NCBI RefSeq assembly: GCF_001440035.1
Contig: NZ_LJYG01000097.1
Span: 70,893 to 103,653, forward strand
DNA: 32,761 nt
Direction of reading: 5' to 3'
Source of the DNA: Bradyrhizobium manausense
GTDB taxonomy: Bacteria > Pseudomonadota > Alphaproteobacteria > Rhizobiales > Xanthobacteraceae
Shown here one piece after another: positions 8,486-17,170 of this stretch; position 1 is the stretch's first letter; each line of letters opens with the position of its first letter. A program made the position numbers and the translations under genes. A model generated the notes under the pieces. That model worked only from the letters and a program-made list of their open reading frames with translations, was not told the origin of the DNA and made no database searches.

Positions 8486-10963
8486 GTGCGCCCCCGCATC
8501 ACAACGGCCGATACCTTGAACGATCCTTTGCCCGAGACCATCGCCGCCGAACGGCTGCGCCAGCACCTCGAAGAAATCGCGCGCGAGCGGGACGAGGCCT
8601 ATCGTGCGCTGCAGGAGCGCGAGGCGGAGCTGGCGCGCATCCAGCGCATCGGCAAAGTGGGTGGGGTCGAAGTCGACCTCCGCGAAGGTTTCAAGAACCG
8701 CCGCTCGCCTGAATATCTGATCATCCACGGCCTGCCGCCCGAGGCCGCCGACGAGACGCATGAGGATTGGGTCAGCCGCATCCATCCCGACGACCGCGAT
8801 GCCACCGTCAAGCATTTCTTCGATGCGCTGGCCGCGACCGGCGAGGACTACACGGCCGAATATCGCATCATCCGCCCCAGCGACGGCCAGACCCGCTGGA
8901 TCCGTGTCGTCGCCAAGATCGAGCGCGACCGCGACGGCCGCGCCATCCGCCTGGTTGGCGCCCATATCGACATCACCGACCAGGCTCTGGCGCGCGAGAC
9001 GTTGCGCGAGAGCGAAGAGCGCTTCCGGCTGATCGCCGACAGCGCGCCGGTGCCGATCTGGGTGACGAAGCTCGACCGCACGCGCTCCTTCGCCAACCAG
9101 GCCTATGTCGACTTCCTCGGCTTGCCCTACGAGCAGGCCATCGCCTTCGACTGGCGCAAGGTGCTGCACCCTGACGACCTGCCGCGTGTGTTGCAGCAAT
9201 CGGTCCAGGGCGAAGCCTCGCTCAAACCGTTCGTGCTGGAGGCGCGCTACAAGAACGCATCAGGCGAATGGCGCTGGCTGCGCTCGGAATCGCAGCCGCG
9301 CTGGGACCCGACCGGCAAGCATATCGGCTTCATCGGCGTCGCCCACGACATCACCGCCGCCAAGCAGGCCGAGATCGAGCTGCGGAGGCTCAACGAGACG
9401 CTGGAAGAGCGCATCGTCGAGCGCACCGCCGAGCTCGAATCCAACGAGGCCCGGCTGCGCGCCATCCTGGAGACCAGCAACCAGTATCAGGGGCTGGTCA
9501 ACCTGAAGGGCGAGCTGCTCTACGCCAACAAGACAGCGCTCGACGGTATCAAGGCCAGTTCTGCTGAGGTCATCGGCAAGCCGTTCTGGGACACGCCCTG
9601 GTTCACCGCTACGGAACGCATGAGCGCAACCGTGCGCGAGGCCTTCAACACCGTGCTGAAGGGCGAAGCCGTGCGGCTTGAGATGCGGCTGCGTCTGCCC
9701 ATCGGCGAGCGCGATTTCGAGTTCAGCATCCGCCCCGTGCTCGACCGCCATGGCAACATCACCGGCGCGGTGCCTGAAGCCGTCGACGTCACCGAGCGCC
9801 GCCGCGGCGAGGAAGCGCTGCGGCAGTCGCAGAAGATGGAGGCGATCGGGCAGCTCACCGGCGGCGTCGCGCACGATTTCAACAACCTGCTCACCATCAT
9901 CCGCTCGGCGACCGACTTCCTGCGCCGGCGCGAGCTGCCGGAGGAGCGCCGCCGCCGCTATGTCGACGCCATCTCCGACACCGTCGAGCGCGCCTCGAAA
10001 TTGACCGCGCAGCTGCTGGCCTTCGCGCGCCGGCAGCCGCTGAAGCCGCAGATCTTCAATGTCGGCAGCCAGGTCGAGGGCGTGGCGCAGCTGGTCCGGC
10101 CGCTGGTTGGTGGCCGCATCGAGATTGTCGTCGAGATCGACGATGCGGACTGCTTCACCGTCGCCGACATCGCGCAGTTCGAGACCGCCCTCATCAACCT
10201 CGCCATCAATGCCCGCGACGCCATGAACGATGAAGGCCGGCTCACCATTTCAGTGCGCAAGGTCCAGGGCATTCCGAACCTGCGCGCGCAGTCCGCGCGC
10301 AGCGGCGACTATGTCGCGATCTCGATCGCGGACACCGGAAGCGGCATCGCGCCCGAAAACATCGACGCCATTTTCGAACCCTTCTTCACCACCAAGGAGG
10401 TCGGCAAGGGCACCGGGCTCGGCCTCAGCCAGGCCTTTGGATTTGCAAAACAGTCCGAAGGCGACATCGCCGTGACGAGCACACCGGGCCAGGGCGCGAC
10501 CTTCACCATCTATCTGCCGCAGGCGCAGAGCCCCAGCGCCGAGAAGGAAGCGTCCTCGCTGACCACTGAGGGCGCCACCACCGGCCGGGGCTATCGCGTG
10601 CTCGTGGTCGAGGACAATGACGACGTCGGCCAGTTCTCGACGGAGCTCTTGGAGGACCTCGGCTACGTCACCCGCCGCGTCGCCAACGCCAACGCCGCGC
10701 TCGCCATCCTTGGCGAGAACGAGTTCGCGGTTGATCTCGTCTTCTCCGACGTGATCATGCCCGGCATGAACGGCGTCGAGCTCGCCGGCATCATCCGCGA
10801 GCGCTATCCGGGCCTGCCCGTCGTGCTCACCTCCGGCTACAGCAACGTGCTCGCGGAAAATGCTCACCGCGGCTTTGAATTGATCCAGAAGCCGTATTCG
10901 GTGGAATCGCTCTCGCGCATCCTGCGCAAGGCGATCATGGAGAAACTGTCGGTGGCGAGGTGA
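8486..10963 (+). CDS. Multi-PAS hybrid histidine kinase with C-terminal receiver
   Basis: An 825-residue cytoplasmic hybrid kinase. A short coiled coil (about 20-55) precedes a first PAS/PAC with VSRIHPDDRD and VGAHIDITDQ, a second PAS/PAC (about 175-295, ending GVAHDITAAKQ) and a third (about 325-438, ending EAVDVTERR). A coiled coil at about 295-325 joins PAS 2 and 3. The kinase core has His463 in [15 protein letters not shown] box NLAINARDAMNDEG and G2 box [10 protein letters not shown]. The receiver starts at VLVVEDNDD with Asp755 in FSDVIMPG. The GTG at 8486 is the furthest upstream plausible start. The kinase core and receiver resemble the kinase at 2112, suggesting paralogues. Signal unknown. 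Confidence 0.92.
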   Translation: MRPRITTADTLNDPLPETIAAERLRQHLEEIARERDEAYRALQEREAELARIQRIGKVGGVEVDLREGFKNRRSPEYLIIHGLPPEAADETHEDWVSRIHPDDRDATVKHFFDALAATGEDYTAEYRIIRPSDGQTRWIRVVAKIERDRDGRAIRLVGAHIDITDQALARETLRESEERFRLIADSAPVPIWVTKLDRTRSFANQAYVDFLGLPYEQAIAFDWRKVLHPDDLPRVLQQSVQGEASLKPFVLEARYKNASGEWRWLRSESQPRWDPTGKHIGFIGVAHDITAAKQAEIELRRLNETLEERIVERTAELESNEARLRAILETSNQYQGLVNLKGELLYANKTALDGIKASSAEVIGKPFWDTPWFTATERMSATVREAFNTVLKGEAVRLEMRLRLPIGERDFEFSIRPVLDRHGNITGAVPEAVDVTERRRGEEALRQSQKMEAIGQLTGGVAHDFNNLLTIIRSATDFLRRRELPEERRRRYVDAISDTVERASKLTAQLLAFARRQPLKPQIFNVGSQVEGVAQLVRPLVGGRIEIVVEIDDADCFTVADIAQFETALINLAINARDAMNDEGRLTISVRKVQGIPNLRAQSARSGDYVAISIADTGSGIAPENIDAIFEPFFTTKEVGKGTGLGLSQAFGFAKQSEGDIAVTSTPGQGATFTIYLPQAQSPSAEKEASSLTTEGATTGRGYRVLVVEDNDDVGQFSTELLEDLGYVTRRVANANAALAILGENEFAVDLVFSDVIMPGMNGVELAGIIRERYPGLPVVLTSGYSNVLAENAHRGFELIQKPYSVESLSRILRKAIMEKLSVAR

Positions 10964-10995
10964 GTGCTACAGTTGTACGACGTTGCCACAAATTC

Positions 10996-11051
10996 CGTCA
11001 TTGCGAGCCAACCGGTCCGCGCGAAGCGCGGCCCGATGGCTCGCAATGACG
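10996..11051. repeat. REP-like palindrome, type B
   Basis: Fifteen-base outer arms CGTCATTGCGAGCCA (10996-11010) and TGGCTCGCAATGACG (11037-11051) enclose an inner hairpin with arms CCGCGC (11017-11022) and GCGCGG (11026-11031) around GAA. Its outer 12 bases equal those of the palindrome at 4892-4980. It lies between the hybrid kinase and the EamA-type gene. Confidence 0.88.
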
Positions 11052-11090
11052 ACGATGGAGCGTCGTCCTGGAACAACGGATACCGATGAC

Positions 11091-11531
11091 ATGAAACCCG
11101 CCCTCTTCTCCGCCTGGCAAACCTGGGCGCTGCTCTCCGCCTGCTTCGCCGCGCTGACCGCGATCTTCGCCAAGGTCGGCGTCGAGACCATTAATCCTGA
11201 TCTCGCCACCTTCATTCGCACTATCGTGGTGCTGCTGGCCTTCTCGGTGCTGCTGTTCTTCACCGGCCAGTTCACGGTGCCGTCGGCGGTCTCGCCGAAA
11301 CCCTTCCTGTTCCTGGTGCTGTCGGGGCTTGCGACCGGCGCGTCGTGGTTGTGCTATTTCCGTGCCCTGAAGCTCGGGCCGGCGACGCTGGTGGCGCCGA
11401 TCGACAAGCTCAGCGTCGTGCTGGTGGCGCTGTTCGCCTTCGCCTTTCTCGGCGAGCGGCCGAGCGCGCAGGGCTGGACCGGGATCACCATGATCGGCGC
11501 CGGGGCAGTGCTGCTCGCCGTGAAATTCTGA
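11091..11531 (+). CDS. Single-domain EamA/DMT-type membrane transporter
   Basis: A 146-residue, very hydrophobic protein with about five membrane segments, the size of a single EamA domain (half the usual two-domain DMT exporter). Typical EamA features are FAALTAIFAKVGVETINPDLATFIRT near the N-terminus and the LGPATLVAPIDKLSVVLVALFAFAFLGERPS region before the last helix. Single-domain members are thought to work as dimers. Start at ATG 11091; the longer frame upstream would read through the palindromic repeat, so it is unlikely. It lies 34 bases upstream of the ArsB/NhaD-type gene on the same strand, so co-transcription is likely. The substrate cannot be told. Confidence 0.82.
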   Translation: MKPALFSAWQTWALLSACFAALTAIFAKVGVETINPDLATFIRTIVVLLAFSVLLFFTGQFTVPSAVSPKPFLFLVLSGLATGASWLCYFRALKLGPATLVAPIDKLSVVLVALFAFAFLGERPSAQGWTGITMIGAGAVLLAVKF

Positions 11532-11565
11532 CGCTTCCAATTTCATTCCACGCCAAGGACTATCC

Positions 11566-12825
11566 GTGCCGAGCCTGCCGTCTGCCCCCCTCTGGGCCTG
11601 GAGCATCATCGCCGTCGCGACTGCCGGCGTCATCATCCGCCCTTTCCACCTGCCCGAGGCGATCTGGGCCGTGCTCGGCGCCGGCGCGCTGGTGCTGCTC
11701 GGCTTCCTGCCCTGGCAGGATGCGCTTGTCGGCATCGAGAAAGGCGTCGACGTCTATCTCTTCCTGATCGGCATGATGCTGATCGCCGAGCTGGCGCGGC
11801 TCGAGGGCCTGTTCGACTATCTCGCCGCGGTTGCGGTGGAATATGCCGGCGGGTCGCCGCAACGGCTGTTCCTGCTGATCTACATCGTCGGCACTGTCGT
11901 CACCGTGCTGCTCTCCAACGACGCCACCGCCATCGTGCTGACGCCGGCCGTCTACGCCGCGACGCGCGCGGCCGGCGCAAAACCGCTGCCTTATCTCTTC
12001 GTCTGCGCCTTCATCGCCAATGCCGCGAGCTTCGTGCTGCCGATCTCTAATCCCGCCAATCTCGTCGTGTTCGGCGCGCGCATGCCGCAGCTCAGCGAAT
12101 GGCTGCGCCTGTTCGCCCTGCCCTCGGCGGCGTCGATCCTGCTGACCTATATCGTGTTGCGCCTGACCCAGCATCACGCGTTGAAGGAGGAAACGATCGC
12201 AAGCAGCGTGCCGCATCCAACACTCGGCCGTGGCGGCAAGCTCACGGCTGTCGGCATCATCGCTGTCGGAATCGTGCTGGTCACAGCGTCCGCACTCGAC
12301 AAGCAGCTCGGGCTGCCGACTTTCATCTGCGGCGTGGTGACGTCAGCCATCGTGCTGCTGATCAGCCGCCAATCGCCGATGCCGGTGCTGAGAGGCGTAT
12401 CCTGGAGCGTGCTGCCGCTGGTTGGCGGTCTCTTCGTGATGGTGGAGGCGCTGATCAAGACCGGCGTCATCGGCCAGCTCAGCGCTCTGCTGCATGAAGC
12501 GGTGGCGCAATCGGTCCCGAAGGCGGCCTGGAGCGTCGGCATCGCAACCGCGATCGCCACCAACATCGCCAACAATCTGCCGGTCGGGCTCGTCGCAGGC
12601 TCGGTCGCTGCCAGCGATCACCTGCCCACGCCCGTCGTCAGCTCCATCCTGATCGGTGTCGATCTCGGGCCCAATCTGTCGGTCACGGGATCGCTTGCCA
12701 CCATCCTGTGGCTGGTGGCGCTGCGGCGGGAGAAGATCGAGGTCGGCGCCTGGCCGTTCCTCAAGCTCGGCATGCTGGTGACGCCGCCGGCCCTGATCGC
12801 GGCACTGGCTGCCGCGATCAGGTGA
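11566..12825 (+). CDS. ArsB/NhaD-type ion transporter permease
   Basis: A 419-residue integral membrane protein with about 11 helices, of the ion transporter superfamily that includes ArsB arsenite pumps and NhaD Na+/H+ antiporters. The helix-breaking motifs LLSNDATAIVLTPAVYA and ATNIANNLPVGLVAGS and the C-terminal VDLGPNLSVTGSLATILW are characteristic. The start is a GTG at 11566 preceded by AAGGA. No arsR, arsC or acr3 gene is nearby, so the substrate may not be arsenite; an organic or inorganic anion or Na+ is possible. It is convergent with the MFS transporter gene, 10 bases apart. Confidence 0.85.
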   Translation: MPSLPSAPLWAWSIIAVATAGVIIRPFHLPEAIWAVLGAGALVLLGFLPWQDALVGIEKGVDVYLFLIGMMLIAELARLEGLFDYLAAVAVEYAGGSPQRLFLLIYIVGTVVTVLLSNDATAIVLTPAVYAATRAAGAKPLPYLFVCAFIANAASFVLPISNPANLVVFGARMPQLSEWLRLFALPSAASILLTYIVLRLTQHHALKEETIASSVPHPTLGRGGKLTAVGIIAVGIVLVTASALDKQLGLPTFICGVVTSAIVLLISRQSPMPVLRGVSWSVLPLVGGLFVMVEALIKTGVIGQLSALLHEAVAQSVPKAAWSVGIATAIATNIANNLPVGLVAGSVAASDHLPTPVVSSILIGVDLGPNLSVTGSLATILWLVALRREKIEVGAWPFLKLGMLVTPPALIAALAAAIR

Positions 12826-12835
12826 TGCTTCGACG

Positions 12836-14200
12836 TCAGTCGTTCTCGTAGCCGTAGACCTCAGGCAGGATGAAGATTGCCGCAAGCAATCCGATCAGCG
12901 GGAAGATCGCGACGAACAGAGTCGCGCTGGCCTGCCCGATCGCCGCGAACAGCGACGGGAACAGGAAGATCGCCAGGAACGACGGCAGCTTCACAAACAT
13001 GTAGGCGAAGCCGCTGGCGGTGCCGCGGTACTTCGGCTTGGCGACCATGGTCGGGATCGTCATGCAGTTCGACGCGTCCCAATAGTGCCCCCACAGCATG
13101 GCGGCGGCCGCGAACGGCAGCAGCATCTTGTTGTCGGTGTAGAGCGCGAAGGCCGCGACCAGGAGCGAAGCCAGCACGATGCCGAAACCGGCGATGGCGA
13201 TGCCGCGATGGCCGATCTTCGGCGTCAGCAGCGGGCCGACCCAGCCCGACAGCGCGGCGAAGCAGAACAGGCCCATCGTCACCAGATTGTTGCCGAGCAC
13301 GCTGGAGACGCCGACCATCACGAACAGCACCGGCAGGTAGAACGCGAAGGTCGAGAATTCGCTGCCTTGCGCGAAGCAGGCGATCCAGCCGTAGACGGTG
13401 GCGCGCCAGCGGATCGGATCCTTCTTGAGGTCGGCGAGGAATGCCCGGGTCGAAACCTTCGGCACCTCGACGTCCTGGTCCGGCAGCATGGCAAGATCGT
13501 CGTTGAACATCTCGCGCGCGACCTGCTTGGCCTCGCGGTAGCGTCCCTTCTGCACCAGCCACACCGCCGTCTCCGGCACGTCGTGGCGCATCACCAGGAT
13601 GATCAGCGCCGGCACCGCGCCGAGGCCCAGCGTCACGCGCCACAGCATCTCGTGCTGCATGTCGATCAGAAGGAAGATCACGATGACGCCGATGGTCAGC
13701 ACCTCGCCGACGGCGAACATGAACTGCCAGCGGTTGCCCATCACCTCGCGCTCACCCTTGGCCATGGATTCCATGATGTAGGTGTAACCGGTCGAGATGT
13801 CGGAACCGAGCGGAACGCCGAGCAGGAAGCGGATCACGACCAGCCAGCCGACGCTGGGCACAAAGGCCTGCGCCAGGGCCAGCACGATGAACATCACCAT
13901 CGTGATCAGGAACATGACGCGGCGGCCGATCTTGTCGGACAGCCAGCCGCCGAGCAGCGCGCCGATCAGCGCGCCACCCTGCGTGCCCGCGGCGGCAAGG
14001 CCGAGCATCAAGGGATCCGGATTGTACTGCTCCTTGATGAAGATCAGCACGAAAGCGATCGAATAGAGATCCCAGGCCTCGACCAGGATCGAGGCCATCA
14101 TCAGCCAGCCGACCTTGTTGCCCTTGGGACTGTAATTGGTGATGAGGTAGCGGACCGCGGTTTCGCTTGCGGTCGGTTGTGGCATGGCCATTGTCTGCAT
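12836..14200 (-). CDS. MFS transporter, sugar-acid/organic-acid:proton symporter type
   Basis: A 454-residue major facilitator with 12 predicted helices. The loop 2-3 signature GGWLSDKIGRRVMF is intact, and the N-terminal LVEAWDLYSIAFVLIFIKEQY resembles metabolite:H+ symporters. PLGSDISTGYTYIMESMAKGER is typical of helix 4. I take the ATG at 14200, preceded by GAGAGGA at good spacing, rather than the one six codons upstream. It starts 24 bases after the GntR regulator stops, so the pair is an operon divergent from the dehydratase/idnO/idnD genes. Context suggests it imports the hexonate that those enzymes use. Confidence 0.87.
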   Translation of the reverse strand: MQTMAMPQPTASETAVRYLITNYSPKGNKVGWLMMASILVEAWDLYSIAFVLIFIKEQYNPDPLMLGLAAAGTQGGALIGALLGGWLSDKIGRRVMFLITMVMFIVLALAQAFVPSVGWLVVIRFLLGVPLGSDISTGYTYIMESMAKGEREVMGNRWQFMFAVGEVLTIGVIVIFLLIDMQHEMLWRVTLGLGAVPALIILVMRHDVPETAVWLVQKGRYREAKQVAREMFNDDLAMLPDQDVEVPKVSTRAFLADLKKDPIRWRATVYGWIACFAQGSEFSTFAFYLPVLFVMVGVSSVLGNNLVTMGLFCFAALSGWVGPLLTPKIGHRGIAIAGFGIVLASLLVAAFALYTDNKMLLPFAAAAMLWGHYWDASNCMTIPTMVAKPKYRGTASGFAYMFVKLPSFLAIFLFPSLFAAIGQASATLFVAIFPLIGLLAAIFILPEVYGYEND

Positions 14201-14224
14201 GTTTGGTCCTCTCTTCAAAACTCT

Positions 14225-14989
14225 CTACGCGCCGAGCAGCGGCTCGATACTGCAATCGAGCAGGCGCGGATCGATCCCCGCCTCCATCCCTGAGAACATC
14301 TCGCCCATGTAGTCGATCAAGGCGTCGCTCGCCTTCACGGCATCCTCGACGCGGCGGTTCGCAACCGCGTTGAGAATACCGAGATGATGATCGATCGTTC
14401 CTGACAGATCGGCCTGTCCCGGCATGAAGCGATGATGGATGTAGCCGATGCGGCGATAGAGCGTGTGCAGGGGCCGCAGCGTATGCACCAGGAACGGCTC
14501 GCCGGCAGCTTCCAGCACCAGCGCATCGATGCGCCGGTCGAGGCTGTTGAACTCGTCCAGGGTCAAGGTGGCGCGGCGTTCACGAAGCAGGCGCTCGATG
14601 TGCAGCGCCTGATTGCGGTGCGAGAGACTGGCGCGATCGGCCGCGAGGCGGATGACAAACCGCTCCATGTCGCGGCGCAGGCCCAGCAGCATGCGCTCGC
14701 GCGCGAGGTCGATCGGCGCGATGTGCAGCCCGTGGCGCGGGCGGATGATGATGAGCGTGTCGGCGGACAGACGATTGACGGCGTGATGCACCGGCGTGCG
14801 GCCGAAGCCCGTGATCTGCTGCAATTCCAGCATGGTCATGAACTGGCCGGGCTTGAGCTCGCAATGAACCAGCAGCTCCTCAATCCGCTGATAGGCCAGC
14901 TCGAAGAAGTTGAGACGATTGCGCCGAGAGGGCCTGCCCCCGCCGTCCTCTGGTCTCACCACCTCGAGCGCGCGCTTGCGCCGTGCCAT
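14225..14989 (-). CDS. GntR-family (FadR/FCD) transcriptional regulator
   Basis: A 254-residue regulator with an N-terminal winged HTH (AYQRIEELLVHCELKPGQFMTMLELQQITGFGRTPVHHAVNRL) and an all-helical FCD ligand domain ending at about residue 250. FCD metal-binding His and Asp candidates include the HH of DHHLGILNA. The ATG at 14989 has GGAGG six bases upstream. It begins the minus-strand regulator-transporter operon and diverges from the dehydratase gene. A near-palindrome at 15060-15075 is the likely operator for both directions. The inducer is probably a sugar acid or a pathway intermediate. Confidence 0.88.
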   Translation of the reverse strand: MARRKRALEVVRPEDGGGRPSRRNRLNFFELAYQRIEELLVHCELKPGQFMTMLELQQITGFGRTPVHHAVNRLSADTLIIIRPRHGLHIAPIDLARERMLLGLRRDMERFVIRLAADRASLSHRNQALHIERLLRERRATLTLDEFNSLDRRIDALVLEAAGEPFLVHTLRPLHTLYRRIGYIHHRFMPGQADLSGTIDHHLGILNAVANRRVEDAVKASDALIDYMGEMFSGMEAGIDPRLLDCSIEPLLGA

Positions 14990-15059
14990 CGCATGTCCTC
15001 CCAACCGCCTGCGCTCTCGCTGCAGGGCGGCGCCTTATTTGTGGCACCCTTAAAACATG

Positions 15060-15075
15060 TTGTGATATATTACAA
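15060..15075. promoter_or_regulatory. Candidate GntR/FCD operator
   Basis: A 16-base near-palindrome, TTGTGATATATTACAA, with 14 of 16 positions symmetric, lies 71 bases upstream of the GntR start and 95 bases upstream of the dehydratase GTG. The TTGT...ACAA ends resemble operators of FadR-subfamily regulators. Both divergent promoters could overlap it; I could not fix clear -10/-35 boxes. Confidence 0.5.
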
Positions 15076-15169
15076 GCAGCGGTAAGAGACTTTCGCCGAC
15101 GCCGCAATATGTTGCGTTGCGAAATGAAAACAAGACGGCGCGAGGCGCCTTTTGACGGGAGGACTTGTC

Positions 15170-16369
15170 GTGAAGATCACGTCGATCGAGACGCTGCGCA
15201 CCGAGGAATTCTCCAACGTCATCTGGGTGCGCGTTCACACCGATAGCGGCGTGATCGGTCTCGGCGAGACTTTTTATGGCGCCGGCGCAGTCGAAGCGCA
15301 GATCCACGATACTTTTGCCGGCCGCCTGCTCGGCCGCAATCCCCTGCACATCGAGGCCATCCATCGCGACATGCTGAACCTGCCGATGGCGCAGTCCTCG
15401 ACCGGCGTCGAATATCGTGCAGCCTCAGCGATCGACATCGCGCTGTGGGACCTGTTCGGCAAGGTCTGCAGCCAGCCGGTGCACCAGATGCTCGGCGGCC
15501 TCTGCCGCGACAAGCAGCGCATCTACAACACCTGCGCCGGCACGCAATATGTCCGCTCCACCAATATCAGCCCGGTCTCGAACTGGAATCTCGGTGCCTC
15601 CACCGGACCCTACGAAGATCTCGACGGCTTCATGAACCGCGCCGATGCGCTGGCCGAGAGCCTTTTGGAAAGCGGCATCTCCGCCATGAAGATCTGGCCG
15701 TTCGATCCGGCGGCGCAGGAGAACAAGGGGCTGTACATCACTGCCGCGCAGATGAAGCAGGCGATCGAGCCGTTCGAGAAGATCCGTAAAGCGGTTGGCG
15801 ACAAGATGGAGATCATGGTCGAGCTCCACTCGCTGTGGAATCTGCCGACCGCAAAGCAGATCGCCCGCGCGCTCGAGCCCTACAAGCCGACCTGGTACGA
15901 GGACCCGATCCGCATGAACTCGCCGCAGGCGCTGGCCGAATATGCCCGCTCGACCGATGTCTGGGTCTGCGCCAGCGAGACGCTGGGCTCGCGCTTCCCC
16001 TACAAGGACATGCTCGACCGCGACGCCATGCATGTGGTGATGGCGGATTTGTGCTGGACCGGCGGCCTCACCGAAGGTCGCAAGATCGCCGCGATGGCCG
16101 AGACCTATCACCGGCCTTTTGCTCCTCATGACTGCATCGGCCCGATCGGCTTCATCGCCGCCATCCACATGTCCTTCAGCCAGCCCAACACGCTGATCCA
16201 GGAATCCGTGCGCGCCTTCTACAAGGGCTGGTACAATGAGCTCGTGACCACGATGCCCGTGATCAAGGACGGCTACGTCTTCCCGATGGAAGGCCCCGGC
16301 CTTGGAGTCGACCTTCTGCCCGCCGTCTTTGAGCGCTCCGATCTGATCGTGCGCCGCTCCAACGCCTGA
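15170..16369 (+). CDS. Mandelate racemase/muconate lactonizing enzyme-family sugar-acid dehydratase
   Basis: A 399-residue enolase-superfamily enzyme. The GTG at 15170 is preceded by GGGAGGA. The N-terminal capping domain runs to about residue 125 and the barrel follows. Candidate site residues are Lys174 in SAMKIWPFD, metal ligands Glu218 (MVELHS), Glu244 (WYEDP) and Glu270 (CASETLG), and a His-Asp dyad of Asp293 (VMADLCWTGG) and His320 (FAPHDCIGP). This arrangement fits acid-sugar dehydratases that make 2-keto-3-deoxy acids. It does not look like ManD, and its exact substrate is unknown. It heads a plus-strand operon with idnO-like and idnD-like genes (gaps 12 and 21 bases), so a hexonate such as D-gluconate or L-idonate is likely. 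Confidence 0.87.
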   Translation: MKITSIETLRTEEFSNVIWVRVHTDSGVIGLGETFYGAGAVEAQIHDTFAGRLLGRNPLHIEAIHRDMLNLPMAQSSTGVEYRAASAIDIALWDLFGKVCSQPVHQMLGGLCRDKQRIYNTCAGTQYVRSTNISPVSNWNLGASTGPYEDLDGFMNRADALAESLLESGISAMKIWPFDPAAQENKGLYITAAQMKQAIEPFEKIRKAVGDKMEIMVELHSLWNLPTAKQIARALEPYKPTWYEDPIRMNSPQALAEYARSTDVWVCASETLGSRFPYKDMLDRDAMHVVMADLCWTGGLTEGRKIAAMAETYHRPFAPHDCIGPIGFIAAIHMSFSQPNTLIQESVRAFYKGWYNELVTTMPVIKDGYVFPMEGPGLGVDLLPAVFERSDLIVRRSNA

Positions 16370-16381
16370 GGATTATTTGAG

Positions 16382-17149
16382 ATGAGCACCGCCCTGTTCG
16401 ACCTTTCCGGCCGCACCGCCCTCGTGACCGGCTCCTCCCGCGGGCTTGGCCGCGCCATCGCCGAAGGCATGGCCAAGGCCGGCGCGAAAATCATCATCAA
16501 CGGTGTCGACCCGAAGCGTGTCGAGCAGGCCGTCGCCGAGTTTCGCACCGCCGGCCATCAGGCCGAAGGCGCGGCCTTCAACGTCACCGACGAGCCCGCG
16601 ATCATTGCAGCCTTCGAGCGCTTCGACCGCGAAGGACTCGCGGTCGACATTCTCGTCAACAATGCCGGGATCCAGCACCGCAAGCCGCTGGCGGAATTCA
16701 CCACCGACGAATGGCGCAAGGTGATCGAGACTGATCTCACCAGCGCCTTCGTGATCGGCCGCGAGGCCGGCAAGCGCATGATCCTGCGCAAGCGCGGCAA
16801 GATCATCAATATCGGCTCGCTCGGCAGCGAGCTGGCGCGCCCAACGATTGCGCCCTACACCGCGGCCAAGGGCGGCATCAAGAACCTGACCCGCTCGATG
16901 GCGGTGGAATGGGCCCAGCACGGCATCCAGGCCAATGCGATCGGTCCCGGCTACATGCTCACCGACATGAACGAGGCGCTGGTCAACAATCCCGATTTCA
17001 ACAGCTGGCTGATGGGCCGCATCCCCTCCAAGCGCTGGGGAAAGCCGGACGAGCTGGTGGGCGCGGCGATCTTCCTCGCCTCGGATGCCTCCACTTACGT
17101 CAACGGCCAGATCATCTATGTCGATGGCGGCATGATCGCCGCGATGTAG
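16382..17149 (+). CDS. idnO: Gluconate 5-dehydrogenase-like SDR
   Basis: A 255-residue classical short-chain dehydrogenase. The cofactor motif TGSSRGLG is at 16-23, NNAG at about 93-96, and the catalytic set is Ser146, Tyr159 and Lys163. The stretch INIGSLGSELARPTIAPYTA and the later AVEWAQHGIQANAIGPGY are characteristic of gluconate 5-dehydrogenases (IdnO/GNO), which interconvert 5-keto-D-gluconate and D-gluconate with NAD(P)H. It sits directly between the dehydratase and an L-idonate 5-dehydrogenase-like gene, matching the idn pathway. A related 3-keto or 5-keto sugar acid remains possible. Confidence 0.87.
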   Translation: MSTALFDLSGRTALVTGSSRGLGRAIAEGMAKAGAKIIINGVDPKRVEQAVAEFRTAGHQAEGAAFNVTDEPAIIAAFERFDREGLAVDILVNNAGIQHRKPLAEFTTDEWRKVIETDLTSAFVIGREAGKRMILRKRGKIINIGSLGSELARPTIAPYTAAKGGIKNLTRSMAVEWAQHGIQANAIGPGYMLTDMNEALVNNPDFNSWLMGRIPSKRWGKPDELVGAAIFLASDASTYVNGQIIYVDGGMIAAM

Positions 17150-17170
17150 TCGCGAACGAGGAAACAGCAC

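Noticed and set aside
11566..12825. Arsenic resistance locus
   Set aside because: Only the ArsB/NhaD-type permease is present; no arsenate reductase, arsenite ATPase or metal-type ArsR is next to it. The ArsR gene at 27550 lacks the metal-binding motif.
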